The notes below the pieces were generated by a model that made no database searches, was not told the origin of the DNA, and worked only from the letters and a program-made list of their open reading frames with translations. A stretch of 64,000 bases of DNA from Byssovorax sp. (GTDB taxonomy: Bacteria > Myxococcota_A > Polyangia > Polyangiales > Polyangiaceae). Both the position numbers and the translations under genes were made by a program. Where the stretch lies: positions 1-64,000 of the forward strand of contig JANYGI010000220.1 in assembly GCA_025362495.1 (NCBI GenBank), written 5' to 3'. This document shows, one piece after another, positions 39,892 to 50,073 of the stretch (position 1 is the stretch's first letter; each line of letters begins with the position of its first letter).

Positions 39892-41405
39892 TTCGAGGCT
39901 CCTTTGGCGGGCGGAGGGGCGTGAATGATCTTCGCTTTGCCGAGGCCGAGCGCCTCGATCGCGGCCTTCTCGACGGCCACCGGTCCGACGGCGACGAGGA
40001 GCGCGCGCTCGGGCGCGAGCCACTGCTGCGCGAACGCCACGACGGCGCGCGGCTCGAGGTTCGCGAGCCCGCGAAAGAACCGCTCGTCGTCGACGATCGT
40101 GGCGCGAGGCCCGAGGTAATGAAGCTTGTCGGCCAGGGCCGCGCCGCCGTCGAAGGAGCGCGCGAGATCGCCGCTGACCCAGGATCGCAGCGTCTGCGCG
40201 TCGGCGGCGCTGAGCGGCGCGGCGCCGAGGGCCGCGACATCGGCGAGCAGGAGCTTCAGCGCCGGCGCGGCTCCGCCGACCGGAGCGATCGTGGCGAGCT
40301 GAAATGTGCCGTGATGCGCGTCGAGGTCGATGCGCATCGCGGCTTGCTGGAGGGGCGACGGCTCACCGCCGTTCGAGCGCTCGCTCCAGCGCCCGCCGAG
40401 CTCGTAGTCGATCGCGTAGAGCGTCGACGTGTCGGGCGAGGCGATCGGCGGGACCGGGTAGGCGATCCCGATCTCGACCTCGGTCCGCGTGGGATCGTCG
40501 ATCAGCACGACGCCGTGAGGCTGCGACGACGGCTTCGCGGGCGCGGCGGGAGGAGGGGCTTTCTCGGTCGTCGCTGGCCAGCGCGCGGCGACGCGATCGA
40601 GCGTGGCGCGAAGCTCGGGCAGCGCGATATCGCCGACGATCGTGAACGTCAGCGCTTCGGGGCGGCGCGCGGCGCGGGCTCGCGCGAGATCGGCCAGCGT
40701 GACCTTGGCGAGCGCCGCGGCGGGCGTGGTGGGCCCGTCGTGCGCCGGATCGCTCGCGGGGTAGAGCAGCCCGTCGACGACGCGCTTCATGCGGTCGCGG
40801 AGAGTCTCGTTCGCGATGCCGTCGACGCGTCGCTTCCGCACGTCGGCGAGGCGCGCGGCCGTGGGCGCGCCGTCGCGGAGCGCGCTCATCAGCGTGACGA
40901 GCACCGGCTCGAGGCGCGTCGGGACGAGGTCGGCGACGAGGTTCACGCCGAAGACGTCACACCACATGCCTTTGATGTGGACCTCCAGCGCCGTGAGCTC
41001 GTCGGCGAGGGGACGATCGCCTCCGCCGGACACCTGCAGCAGCGACGCGCAGAGCAGATCGGACGCGGGCGATCGCGGCGAAGCGAGGAGCACCGCGAGG
41101 TGCACGAGCGGCAGGTCGTGTCGCTCGACGACCTGCGCGCGCGCGCCGTTGGCGAGGGCCATCGCCGTCACGGCGGGGAACGTGAACGTGGTCGGCGCGC
41201 CCGGGCCAAAGGGCTCGAGCGCGGGCGGGCGCGTGCGAAAATCCGCGTCGGTCGCCGCGGCGCCGAGGAGCAGCGGCGCCGCGGTGGGCGCGGGCGCGGG
41301 CGCGACGAGCGCGGGCAGCGTCGATTCGGGCGCGACCGGCGCGACGACCGGCGAGCAACCGAGCAGCGCGAGCGTGACGAAGAGGAGCGAGCAGGGTCGT
41401 CGCAT
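39888..41405 (-). CDS. M16-family peptidase-like lipoprotein, no zinc motif
   Basis: The 505-residue product has a signal peptide with lipobox LLGC and an M16 (insulysin/PqqF/processing-peptidase) architecture of two alpha/beta halves. Segments include ANGARAQVVERHDLPLVHLA, RPLADELTALEVHIKGMWCD, VRKRRVDGIANETLRDRM and TLYAIDYELGGRWSERSNGG. The HxxEH zinc motif expected near residue 110 is not present, so it is likely the non-catalytic subunit of an M16 pair. Three bases separate it from the upstream partner at 41409. Its own stop is overlapped by the following lipoprotein gene. Confidence 0.85.
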   Translation of the reverse strand: MRRPCSLLFVTLALLGCSPVVAPVAPESTLPALVAPAPAPTAAPLLLGAAATDADFRTRPPALEPFGPGAPTTFTFPAVTAMALANGARAQVVERHDLPLVHLAVLLASPRSPASDLLCASLLQVSGGGDRPLADELTALEVHIKGMWCDVFGVNLVADLVPTRLEPVLVTLMSALRDGAPTAARLADVRKRRVDGIANETLRDRMKRVVDGLLYPASDPAHDGPTTPAAALAKVTLADLARARAARRPEALTFTIVGDIALPELRATLDRVAARWPATTEKAPPPAAPAKPSSQPHGVVLIDDPTRTEVEIGIAYPVPPIASPDTSTLYAIDYELGGRWSERSNGGEPSPLQQAAMRIDLDAHHGTFQLATIAPVGGAAPALKLLLADVAALGAAPLSAADAQTLRSWVSGDLARSFDGGAALADKLHYLGPRATIVDDERFFRGLANLEPRAVVAFAQQWLAPERALLVAVGPVAVEKAAIEALGLGKAKIIHAPPPAKGASK

Positions 41406-41408
41406 GGC

Positions 41409-42797
41409 TCAACGACCTGCCGACAGCGGACGCGAAGAAGCCGCAGCGTCGCGAGGATTTCCGGTGATCACGACGCGACGATCGGCCGGGAGGAACGCGC
41501 GCGTGGTCCGCTGCAGCGCCGCGCCGTCGACGTGGGCGTAGGCCGAGATCAGGCGAGCGAGACCGCCGGAGCCGCCGACCGCGAGCACCGCGAGCGCCCG
41601 CGAGCGATCGGCGATCGCGTCGTGCTGGCTCGCCAGACGCAACAGGATTGAATCACGCGCGCTGGCGATCTCCGCGTCCGAAGGCGCGCCGTCACGCAGG
41701 CGCGCGAGCTCGACGTCGACGAGCTTGATCACCTCGGCGGGCGTGCTCGTCGCGGCGACCTTGACCGTCACCGTGAACACGCTGGCGCGGTGGAGCGAGC
41801 GCTCGTGCGCGCCCACGTCGGCCGCGGCGTGCTGTCCGCCCACGAGGACGTGCCCGAGGCGCTCCTCGAGGATCCACGCGAGCACGTCGAGCCGGAGATC
41901 GTCGTCGTCGTAGAGCGCGGGCGTCGGCCACGCGAGCAGCACCGTCGAACGCGCGCCGTCGATGGTCACGACCGAGCGGCGCTCGGCGGTGAGATCGGCT
42001 CGCGGCGGATCGGTCGCTGCCGCCGGAGCCGCCGCCGGGAGCGCGCCGAAGTACTCCGCGATCAGCGGCTTCACCGTCGCCGGAGCGAAGTCGCCCGCGA
42101 GCGATATCGTCGCGTTTCCAGCCTGATAGAGGCGATGCATCTGCGCCCGCGTGTCGGCCACGGTGAGCCCGTCGAGCTCGGGCTTGCCCGCCGCGAACGT
42201 GCGCGGATAGGCGTGCAGCGGGCCGAAGATCGTCGACTCGGCGGCGGCGAGCTCGGCGGCGAACGGGACCGCGTCGCGCCGCCGCTGCGCGTCGATGGCG
42301 GCGCGGCGTCCGCGATCGATCTGATCGTCCGAGAGGCCGTCGGTGGCGAACCCCATGCGGTCACCCTCGATCCAGAGCGCCAGCGGCAGCGCGTGCGAAG
42401 GGACGGCCACGGTGAGCACCGCGTGCTCGGTGAAGGTCTCGGCGCGGATCTGGAACGGGTGGATCGTCAACGCCTGGAACAGCGAAGGGCGCGCGTCGCC
42501 GCGAGGGAGGTGGCGAGTCGCGGCCGTCTCGAGGACCCACCCGATCACGTCGGCGAGGCCGCGGCGCCCCTGCGGATCATCGGCGCGCCCCGCGCGGTAG
42601 AGCACGGTGATCGCGACGAGCGGCGCGCGGTGATCCTCGTCGAGGACGACCTGGAGCCCGTTCGGCAAGGCGTAGGTGTCGCGGTGCGTGCCGACGCTCA
42701 CCGGCGTCGCAGGCTCGGCCGACGCGCGGTGAGGGACCAGGACGAGGGGCGCGACGAGGGCAACGGCGCGCGCGAGCCGCCGGTAGACAGACAACAT
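41409..42797 (-). CDS. M16-family peptidase-like secreted protein, zinc motif degenerate
   Basis: The 462-residue product has a signal peptide (MLSVYRRLARAVALVAPLVL) and the M16 start: YALPNGLQVVLDEDHRAPLV, then AITVLYRAGRADDPQGRRGL. The next residues, where HLLEH (HxxEH) should be, read ADVIGWVLE. Both the His pair and the catalytic Glu are lost. The R/Y loop region and C-terminal half (AGNATISLAGDFAPATVKPL, SERRSVV-type strands) are kept. In known M16 pairs one subunit is active; here neither keeps the motif, which is unusual. ATG 42797 (GAGGT upstream) was chosen over ATG 42863 because it gives the signal peptide directly. Confidence 0.85.
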   Translation of the reverse strand: MLSVYRRLARAVALVAPLVLVPHRASAEPATPVSVGTHRDTYALPNGLQVVLDEDHRAPLVAITVLYRAGRADDPQGRRGLADVIGWVLETAATRHLPRGDARPSLFQALTIHPFQIRAETFTEHAVLTVAVPSHALPLALWIEGDRMGFATDGLSDDQIDRGRRAAIDAQRRRDAVPFAAELAAAESTIFGPLHAYPRTFAAGKPELDGLTVADTRAQMHRLYQAGNATISLAGDFAPATVKPLIAEYFGALPAAAPAAATDPPRADLTAERRSVVTIDGARSTVLLAWPTPALYDDDDLRLDVLAWILEERLGHVLVGGQHAAADVGAHERSLHRASVFTVTVKVAATSTPAEVIKLVDVELARLRDGAPSDAEIASARDSILLRLASQHDAIADRSRALAVLAVGGSGGLARLISAYAHVDGAALQRTTRAFLPADRRVVITGNPRDAAASSRPLSAGR

Positions 42798-42949
42798 GAA
42801 ACCTCGAACGGGTACACCCGCGGCGTCCATCACGCGCAGCCTGCCCCGATGGAGCGCCGACACTACCAGAACGACCGAGCGGCCTGCGCCTCCGCGCGAT
42901 CCCGGCCCTTGCGCGGCGCGCCCGTAACCGGCTATTTCCGGGGTAGGCG

Positions 42950-44023
42950 ATGATCTGCACGAAGTGCCACCGGAGGTTCAGCGAGGAGCACCAGTTCTGC
43001 CCACACGACGGGGAGAAGCTCGCTGCGGGCCTCGATATCAAGCGGATCCGCAGCAAGCCCACCGAGCGCGCCGGCGAGGTGATAGCCGGGCGCTATCAGG
43101 TGCGCGGGCTGCTCGGCAAAGGCGGCATGGCCCAGGTCTTCCTCGCCCTCGACAAGCAAACGGGCGAGCCGGTGGCCCTCAAGCTGCTCGACGCCGGATC
43201 GGTGAAGCAGCCCGAGCTGCGCGCGCGATTTCTCCTCGAAGCGAAGGCCGCCGCGCAGATCACCCACCCTGCCATCGTGCGGATCCTCGACGTCGGTCTG
43301 CGCGACGACGGCACGCCGTGGCTGGCGACCGAGTTCCTCTTCGGCGAGTCGCTGGGCGAGTGGCTGCGACGCGAGCGCGTGATGGCGCCGCCCACCGCGA
43401 TCGCCGTGCTCCGCCCCATCGCGCTGGCGCTCGGCGCGGCGCACCGGGCGGGCGTCATTCACCGCGACGTGAAGCCCGACAACGTGCTCCTGCTCGGCGA
43501 ACGCAACGCCTTTCATGACGTGAAGCTCGTCGATTTCGGCTTCGCGCGCCTCGTCGGCGAGAAGGGGATGACGCAGGCGGGCGTCGCCGTCGGCACCATC
43601 GAGTACATGGCGCCGGAGCAGGCCGTGAGCGACGCGCCCGACGCGCGCACTGACGTCTACGCGCTCGGCGTGCTGATGTTTCGCCTGCTCTCGGGGCGCC
43701 TCCCGTTCCAGGGCCGCACCGAGCCCGAGACGCTCGCACACCACCTGATCACGCCCGCGCCGTCACCCGCGCTCGGCTCTGCGGGGCTGGCCCCGGGCCT
43801 CGAGGCGATCCTCCTCCGCGCCCTGCGCAAGCGGCCGGACAACCGCTATCCCTCGATGGAGACCCTCGTCGACGATCTCGATCGCGTCGCCGCCGGCCAC
43901 CCGCCGCGGATCGCGCTCCAGCCGCCCAACGCGCCCGACGCCTATTCGCCGGTGACACCGTTCGCCATCACCGCCGCCAAGTTCCTTTACAAGAAGCTCG
44001 GCTTGAACCCCACCGTGATCTGA
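42950..44023 (+). CDS. Ser/Thr protein kinase with N-terminal zinc ribbon
   Basis: The 357-residue protein begins [20 protein letters not shown] (CxxC...CP, a zinc-ribbon-like knuckle). The kinase domain (~48-310) has [56 protein letters not shown] and [15 protein letters not shown]. No membrane span and a short C-terminal tail ([13 protein letters not shown]). The gap to thrC is 14 bases and the strands agree, so it may be co-transcribed with threonine synthase. Zinc-ribbon kinases are common in myxobacteria; the ribbon may anchor it to a partner. Confidence 0.92.
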   Translation: MICTKCHRRFSEEHQFCPHDGEKLAAGLDIKRIRSKPTERAGEVIAGRYQVRGLLGKGGMAQVFLALDKQTGEPVALKLLDAGSVKQPELRARFLLEAKAAAQITHPAIVRILDVGLRDDGTPWLATEFLFGESLGEWLRRERVMAPPTAIAVLRPIALALGAAHRAGVIHRDVKPDNVLLLGERNAFHDVKLVDFGFARLVGEKGMTQAGVAVGTIEYMAPEQAVSDAPDARTDVYALGVLMFRLLSGRLPFQGRTEPETLAHHLITPAPSPALGSAGLAPGLEAILLRALRKRPDNRYPSMETLVDDLDRVAAGHPPRIALQPPNAPDAYSPVTPFAITAAKFLYKKLGLNPTVI

Positions 44024-44037
44024 TCGAAGGCCCCAAC

Positions 44038-45381
44038 GTGACTCACTCCGCCTCGTTTCGTTGCCTCTCCGGGTGTGAAGGCTCCTATCCGCTCACCCAG
44101 GCCATCTATCGTTGCCCGAAGTGCGAGGGGCTGCTCGACGTCGAGCACGACACGGAGGCGCTCTCCTCGCGCAGCGCCGCCGCGTGGATGAAGCTCTTCG
44201 ACGACCGCTACAAGCGCACGCTCTGGCCCTATGGATCGGGCGTCTGGGGCAAGCGCGAGTGGATCGCCCCCGAGGTCCCCGACGACGCCATCGTCTCCAT
44301 GGACGAGGGCGGGACCAACCTGTTCTGGGCCGAGCGCTACGGGAAGACTCTCGGCCTCGACGACGTGTGGGTCAAGCTCTGTGGTAACAGCCACACCGGC
44401 TCGTTCAAGGATCTCGGGATGACGGTGCTCGTCTCCGTGGTCCGCCACGCGATTCAAAAGGGCCTGGAGGTGCGCGCCATCGCCTGCGCCTCGACCGGCG
44501 ACACGTCGGCTTCGCTCGCGGCCTACGGCGCCGCCGCGGGGCTCCCCGTCGTCGTGCTCTTGCCGAAGGGCAAGGTCTCGACGGCGCAGCTCGTCCAGCC
44601 CATCGCCTCGGGCGCGCTCGTGCTCTCGCTCGACACCGACTTCGACGGCTGCATGTCCATCGTCCAGAAGCTCGCCGCGAGCGGGACGGTGTACCTCGCC
44701 AACTCGATGAACTCGCTGCGGATCGAGGGGCAAAAGACGGTGGCGATCGAGATCGTCCAGCAGTTCGACTGGACCGTGCCCGAGTGGATCATCCTGCCGA
44801 GCGGCAACCTCGGCAACGCGTACGCCCTCTACGCGGGCTTCAAAATGATGAAGAATCTCGGCCTGATCAGCCGCTATCCGCGCCTCTGCGTGGCCCAGGC
44901 CGCGCACGCCAACCCCATGTACCAGGCCTGGAGCGGGGGCCACCGCGAGGTCACCCCGCAGAAGGCGCGCGAGACGCTGGCGAGCGCCATCCAGATTGGC
45001 AATCCCGTGAGCGCGCCGCGCGCGTTCAAGGCCCTCGAAGCGATGGATGGAGTCGTCGAGCAGGCCACGGAAGAAGAGCTGTGCGACGCCGCGGCGCGGG
45101 CCGACAAGACGGGGATGTACACCTGCCCGCACACCGCCGTCGCCCTGGTCGCGCTGGAGAAGCTGGCGAAGAAGGGGCTCGTGCAGAAGCGCGATCGCGT
45201 CGTCGTCGTCTCCACCGCGAGCGGCCTCAAGTTCACCGAGTTCAAGGTGCGGTATCACGACAAGACCCTGCCGGGGATCGCGTCCACCCACGCCAACCCG
45301 CCTCTGGATCTGGCCGCCGATTACGATCAGGTGCTGAAGGCGCTCGACGCGCACGCCAAGAGCCTCGCCGCGGCACGCTGA
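44038..45381 (+). CDS. thrC: Threonine synthase
   Basis: The 447-residue protein begins GTG 44038 and shows the PLP-enzyme core: [33 protein letters not shown] (Schiff-base Lys in SFKD), [20 protein letters not shown] (cofactor phosphate loop) and [17 protein letters not shown]. The N-terminal [20 protein letters not shown] is a four-Cys zinc-ribbon-like segment seen in the thrC subset of bacteria and archaea. It converts O-phosphohomoserine to threonine and phosphate. Length agrees with the family. No homoserine kinase or dehydrogenase is next to it; the neighbouring kinase is regulatory. Confidence 0.95.
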   Translation: MTHSASFRCLSGCEGSYPLTQAIYRCPKCEGLLDVEHDTEALSSRSAAAWMKLFDDRYKRTLWPYGSGVWGKREWIAPEVPDDAIVSMDEGGTNLFWAERYGKTLGLDDVWVKLCGNSHTGSFKDLGMTVLVSVVRHAIQKGLEVRAIACASTGDTSASLAAYGAAAGLPVVVLLPKGKVSTAQLVQPIASGALVLSLDTDFDGCMSIVQKLAASGTVYLANSMNSLRIEGQKTVAIEIVQQFDWTVPEWIILPSGNLGNAYALYAGFKMMKNLGLISRYPRLCVAQAAHANPMYQAWSGGHREVTPQKARETLASAIQIGNPVSAPRAFKALEAMDGVVEQATEEELCDAAARADKTGMYTCPHTAVALVALEKLAKKGLVQKRDRVVVVSTASGLKFTEFKVRYHDKTLPGIASTHANPPLDLAADYDQVLKALDAHAKSLAAAR

Positions 45382-45565
45382 TCCGTCACCGCTGAGCCCC
45401 GCCGACGAGAGCGCCCCGGAGCAGGGCGACTCGTCGGCCCGAGGCTCGCGTGGAGGCGCCGGCCGAGCGGCACGATTTGCCTGTGCGCGGCGCCGCGGCG
45501 CGGATAGATCTGATCGAGGAGGCGGCCCCCGCGGGCGGCCACGTACTCTTTTCCGAGGTGACGCG

Positions 45566-48500
45566 ATGGGCGACGTGACCGCCGTGATGATGGATGTCAT
45601 CACCGAGAAGTCGGGGCACTCGGTGACGCCGATGGCCGTGAGCGTCTGCCTCACGCCCGCCGCGCCCGCGCCGCTGCCCATCCCCTATCCCGTCGTCGCC
45701 AGCTCGATCGAAGGCATCGGCGACGCTCCGATGCGCACCAAGGTCAACGGGGCGCTCATCGGCACGGTGGGATCGGTGCTGAAGACGTGCCATGGCAACG
45801 AGCCTGGCACCCTCAAAGAGGTCGTCAGCCTCAACACCGCTGGACCGGTATTCATCATCATCGGCGCCCCCGTCGTGCTCTGCGAGCTCGGAATGATGGG
45901 GATCACGGGCTCGATGTGCATCTCCAACAAGGCTCCGACGCCCGGCGCCGGCGGCAGCGCCAGCGACGCGAGCGGCACCGGCGGCGCGGGCGGCGGCGGG
46001 GGTGAAGCCGGCGGCGGCGGCGGCGGCGACGGACACGGCCCCGGCGGGCCTGCGGGCGGCGGCGGCGCGGGCGGCGGCGGGAGCAACAGCGGCGCGGCCG
46101 GGCCGGGAAAGACCTCGGCCGCCCCCGAGGAGAAGTGCACCAAGGAAGGCCACCCGGTCGACGTCGCGACAGGGCATGTCATCGACAGCGCCGTCGACCT
46201 CGATTTCCCGGGCGCGATACCGCTGCTCTGGGAGAGGCGGTATTCCTCGTCGCGCCGCGCCTCGCACGACGCCGCGCTCGGCCCCGGGTGGGCTCATGGC
46301 TTCGAGCAGCGGATAACAGAGGACGCGCGGATGATCACCCTGCGCGACGGCGAGGGCCGCTCGATCTATTTCGAGGTGGTGGGCCCGGGCGAGCGCACGT
46401 ATCACCGGGCAGAGCGCCTGTTCCTTCGCCGCGAGCTCGACGGGAGCTTCCGCGTGGAGCACCCGCGCACCGGCCTCGTCCGCACCTTCGTGGCCGCGCG
46501 CCCCGAGGGGGCCGCGCTGCTCCGATCGATCCACGACGCGTACGGCGACGCGATTACCCTCGACTACGAGGGCGAGCGCCTCCAGCGGCTCGTCGATACG
46601 GCCTCTCGCGAGGTGCTGGTCACCTGGGTGAAGAGCCGGATCGCGCGGCTCGAGGTGCGCGCGGAGGGGCGGCTCGAGCAGTGGGTCGATTATGCCTACT
46701 CCACGTCGGGAACGCTGCTGTCCGCGACTGACACGCTCGGGCACACCGACGAGTTCGAGTACGACCGCCACCACCGGATGATCGCCGCGACCCTGAAGAA
46801 CGGGACCCGCTTCCAGTACGAGTACGAGGCCGACACCGGGCGCTGCGCGAAGACCTGGGGGCCGAACGGCCTCCACGCGATCGAGCTCGCCTTCGACCGG
46901 GCCACGCGCACGACGCAGATCGAGAGCGAAGAGCCGAAGATCTACACCTCGAACGAGCAAGGGCTCGTGGTGCGCGTGACGACGCCGGACGGCGTGCTCC
47001 TCGAAGAGAAGGCCTACGACGACGACGGGCTCCTCGTCGCCGAGACCAACGGCGCCGGCGAAGGCACCCAGCACTGGTACGACGAGCGCGGCAACCGGAT
47101 CCGCACGGTCGACGCCGCGGGCGGCGTGACAGCGTGGGAGTACGTCGACGATCTCCCCTCGAAGCAGACCACGGCCGACGGCCTGATCACCACGTATACC
47201 CGGGACGCGAAGGGCGCGCTCACCGCGATCACCGTGCCTTCGGGGCTCGCGTACTCGTTCTCGTACGACAGCCACGGTCGGCTGACTGCCATTCACGGCG
47301 CGAGCGGCCTCGTCCAGGGGTACGAGTACGACGCTCAGCACAACTGCGTCGCCGAGATCGACGCCCGCGGCGCTCGCTGGTCGTTTGCCCACGACGCCAT
47401 GGGTCGCGCCGTGGTGCGCACCGATCCGCTCGGGCGCGTCACCCGCGTCGCCTACGACCGGCTCGGCCGCCCCATCTCGATCCGGCGGCCGGACGGCACC
47501 ACGATCCAGGGGGCCTACGACGCGCTCGGCAACGTGGTTCGCTCGACGGACGCCCTCGGTCAAGTCACCACCATGGAGTACGCCGGCAGCGGCGTGCTCG
47601 CCGCGATGACGCTCCCGGACGGGCGAGCCTGGGCCTTCAAGTACACCGGTCACGAGCGGCTCCGGGAGATCAAGAATCCTCGCGGCGAAGTCCACGAGTT
47701 CGCCTACGACGAGAGCGGGCACGTCCGCCGCGAGAAGACGTTCGACGGCCGCGTCCTCGGGTACTCCTACGCCAGCAGCGGGCGCCTCGAACGGGTCGAT
47801 TACCCCGACGCGACCTTCCGCGAGATCTCCCACGATCGCACCGGCAAGGTGGTGTTCGAGCGGTGGCCCGACGCGGAGATCAGCTATCAACGCGACCGGA
47901 GAGGCCGCCTCCTCGGAGCGTCGCTGGAGCGCCAGGGCGAGAAGGTCGTCACGCTCTTCGAACGCGACGCCCTCGGCCGCGTCGTCGTCGAGACCCAGGG
48001 TCACCGACGCATCCGCTATGCCCACGATGCGCGGGGCCGGCGGGTGAGCCGGATCATGCCCGATGGGGCGACCACCAGCTACGCGTACGACGAAGAGGAC
48101 GCGCTCGCGATGGTCGAGCACGGAGGGCACCGGCTCGTCCTCGAACGCGACGCCGTCGGCCGGGAAATCAAGCGCGGCGCGGCCGACGGGCGGATTGAAA
48201 TCGCCAGCGTCCACGATGCCCTCGATCGGATCATCGAGCAGCGCGCCGTGGCGCCGACGGTGGGCGGCGGCGTCCCGGCGATCCTCGTGCAGCGACAGTG
48301 GCAGTACGACAAGGGAGGCCGGCTCAAGCGCGTCGACGACGGTCGCTGGGGCGCGACGACGTACGATTACGACCGGACAGGGAGGCTCCTCGCAGGCCGC
48401 CGCGGCGACCACCGCGAGGTGTTCGGGTACGACGCGGCCGGCTCGCTGCAAAAGGCCCTGGAAGGCCTCGAGCCCGAGGCGACGGCCGCGTGGGAGACGG

Positions 48501-49528
48501 CGCCGGGGAACCTGCTGACGCGGACCCGCGATCACAAATTCACCCACGACAAGCGGGGCCGCCGCACCGTCAAGCTCACGCTCGGCAAGGGCGACACCAG
48601 CGGTCCCGAAGCGGTGGAGTACGCCTGGGATTGTCGCGACAAGCTGCGTGAGGTGCGTTTGCCGGGCGGGGCGCGCGTGGTCTTCGCCTACGACGCCTTC
48701 GGGCGGCGCGTCCGCAAAGAGGTCTTCGCCGCCGAGGGGGCCAGGCCGCGTACGGTCGAGTTTCTCTGGGACGGCGACGCTCTGGCGGCCGATCTCGACT
48801 CGGAGCGCGGCGCCCGGTGCTTCATTCACGAGCCCGGCACGCTGATTCCCCTCCTCCAGGAGGAGCGCGGGGAGGTGTTCACCTACGTCAACGATCACCT
48901 GGGGACACCGAAGGAGCTCATCGATCCTGCAGGCCTCGTGGCCTGGTCGGCGGCGCACTCGGCCTGGGGAAAGATCGTCGAGACGTGCGCCGATCCGGTG
49001 AGCCTCCTCGGCCGCGGGCGAGCGGTGGAGTCGCCGTTCCGCCTGCTCGGCCAGATCGCCGACGAGGAGACCGGGCTCGCCTGCACGCGCTTCCGCTATT
49101 TCGATCCCGAGGTGGGGAGGTGGCTCAGCCCGGATCCCATCGGCATTCGCGGCGGTTACAACCTGTTTGGCTTCAACGGGAGCCCGACGCGCGACGTCGA
49201 TCCACTGGGCCTCTCCACGGGCGACGACGATGACGACGACTCGCACCTCCCGCCCTGCAAGCGCAAAGGGTGGAAGTGCGGCGGCGAGAGCGCCCGGGGA
49301 GGCGGCTCGAAGGGCAAGAAGGGTGACCTCAAAGAAGTCGACGACGCCGCAAGGATGGAGGGCATTCCCAGATCGCAGCGCGACGACTTCGGTCGATTCC
49401 TCGAGGACGAGAAGGCGGCGGGCCGTGGCGGCACCAAGAACGATCGCGGCGACTTCACGTTTCCCCAGCTCCGCGCGAAAGCACGGGAATTCAAGGGGCA
49501 AGGCGGCGGCCTGGACGACGACAATTGA
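45566..49528 (+). CDS. Rhs/YD-repeat polymorphic toxin with PAAR-like head
   Basis: The protein has 1320 residues. Residues ~8-120 form a PAAR-like DUF4150 domain (TPMAVSVCLTPAAPAPLPIP, VGSVLKTCHGNEPGTLKEVV), which caps a T6SS spike. A ~60-residue Gly/Ala linker follows (~125-185). Residues ~195-1190 are Rhs/YD repeats (YxxxGR/LxxxxxxxG units such as YDYDRTGRLLAGRRGDHREV). The core ends with SPDPIGIRGGYNLFGFNG and DVDPLGL, where Rhs shells self-cleave. The last 105 residues are the toxin (see finding), with DDFGRFLEDEKAAGRGG, NDRGDFTFPQLRAKAREFKG. Family unassigned. The immunity gene follows 5 bases later. Confidence 0.93.
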   Translation: MGDVTAVMMDVITEKSGHSVTPMAVSVCLTPAAPAPLPIPYPVVASSIEGIGDAPMRTKVNGALIGTVGSVLKTCHGNEPGTLKEVVSLNTAGPVFIIIGAPVVLCELGMMGITGSMCISNKAPTPGAGGSASDASGTGGAGGGGGEAGGGGGGDGHGPGGPAGGGGAGGGGSNSGAAGPGKTSAAPEEKCTKEGHPVDVATGHVIDSAVDLDFPGAIPLLWERRYSSSRRASHDAALGPGWAHGFEQRITEDARMITLRDGEGRSIYFEVVGPGERTYHRAERLFLRRELDGSFRVEHPRTGLVRTFVAARPEGAALLRSIHDAYGDAITLDYEGERLQRLVDTASREVLVTWVKSRIARLEVRAEGRLEQWVDYAYSTSGTLLSATDTLGHTDEFEYDRHHRMIAATLKNGTRFQYEYEADTGRCAKTWGPNGLHAIELAFDRATRTTQIESEEPKIYTSNEQGLVVRVTTPDGVLLEEKAYDDDGLLVAETNGAGEGTQHWYDERGNRIRTVDAAGGVTAWEYVDDLPSKQTTADGLITTYTRDAKGALTAITVPSGLAYSFSYDSHGRLTAIHGASGLVQGYEYDAQHNCVAEIDARGARWSFAHDAMGRAVVRTDPLGRVTRVAYDRLGRPISIRRPDGTTIQGAYDALGNVVRSTDALGQVTTMEYAGSGVLAAMTLPDGRAWAFKYTGHERLREIKNPRGEVHEFAYDESGHVRREKTFDGRVLGYSYASSGRLERVDYPDATFREISHDRTGKVVFERWPDAEISYQRDRRGRLLGASLERQGEKVVTLFERDALGRVVVETQGHRRIRYAHDARGRRVSRIMPDGATTSYAYDEEDALAMVEHGGHRLVLERDAVGREIKRGAADGRIEIASVHDALDRIIEQRAVAPTVGGGVPAILVQRQWQYDKGGRLKRVDDGRWGATTYDYDRTGRLLAGRRGDHREVFGYDAAGSLQKALEGLEPEATAAWETAPGNLLTRTRDHKFTHDKRGRRTVKLTLGKGDTSGPEAVEYAWDCRDKLREVRLPGGARVVFAYDAFGRRVRKEVFAAEGARPRTVEFLWDGDALAADLDSERGARCFIHEPGTLIPLLQEERGEVFTYVNDHLGTPKELIDPAGLVAWSAAHSAWGKIVETCADPVSLLGRGRAVESPFRLLGQIADEETGLACTRFRYFDPEVGRWLSPDPIGIRGGYNLFGFNGSPTRDVDPLGLSTGDDDDDDSHLPPCKRKGWKCGGESARGGGSKGKKGDLKEVDDAARMEGIPRSQRDDFGRFLEDEKAAGRGGTKNDRGDFTFPQLRAKAREFKGQGGGLDDDN

Positions 49529-49533
49529 CGAGC

Positions 49534-50034
49534 ATGAAGATCGAGACAACGCAGCGAGTAGAGGCGCCGGCCGACCTGGACAGGCTTCACGACCTGACGC
49601 GCGAGCTCGTCGGCAAGGCCTGCTGGCGCGCGAAGCTCGGCTATGGAGATGAGCTGACGCTCGACATCGGCGGCCGCGTCCCGCGCTCGCCCCGATCCGG
49701 ACCGCCGAACGAAAAGGGCGAATGGGTCCTCCGGGCCCGCGCGACGCCGTGGGTGATCGAGCCCGCGCCGGGCGATCCTGCCGAGTACACGATCGCCGAG
49801 CTGCTGCGGCTGATCGAGGGCGCCACGATCGCCAGGGTCGAGGTCGGCTACCCGGATCTCTGGCTCGGTGTGACGTTCAGCAACCAGTGCACGCTCAGCC
49901 TCGTACCGGAGCCCGCCGACGACGAGGAAGATGCCCTCGCCTACTGGGAGCTCTTCGGCCCGCGTCGCGCCGCGCTCGAGGTGGGCCCCGGGCCGGTGTG
50001 GTCCCTCAGCCAAGACGACGGCGAGGCCCCCTGA
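49534..50034 (+). CDS. Probable immunity protein for the Rhs toxin
   Basis: The 166-residue product MKIETTQRVEAPADLDRLHD, with central WVIEPAPGDPAEYTIAELLR and the end AYWELFGPRRAALEVGPGPV, resembles the YxxxELFxP/DxxVGPGxxW pattern of small immunity proteins coded next to Rhs toxins. No signal peptide, so it acts in the cytosol, implying a cytosolic toxin target. An upstream TTG start overlaps the toxin's stop; ATG 49534 is chosen. Immediate downstream position (5 bases) and acidity (DDEEDALAYW) are typical. The function is inferred from position. Confidence 0.75.
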   Translation: MKIETTQRVEAPADLDRLHDLTRELVGKACWRAKLGYGDELTLDIGGRVPRSPRSGPPNEKGEWVLRARATPWVIEPAPGDPAEYTIAELLRLIEGATIARVEVGYPDLWLGVTFSNQCTLSLVPEPADDEEDALAYWELFGPRRAALEVGPGPVWSLSQDDGEAP

Positions 50035-50073
50035 ACCTGTCCCCTGGAAACACCCGGAGCATCGTTGTCGCCG

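Noticed and set aside
38831-40240. Long Arg/Ser-rich minus-strand frame beside the 38860 gene
   Set aside because: Shadow of the lipoprotein and M16-like genes in another frame; no domain.
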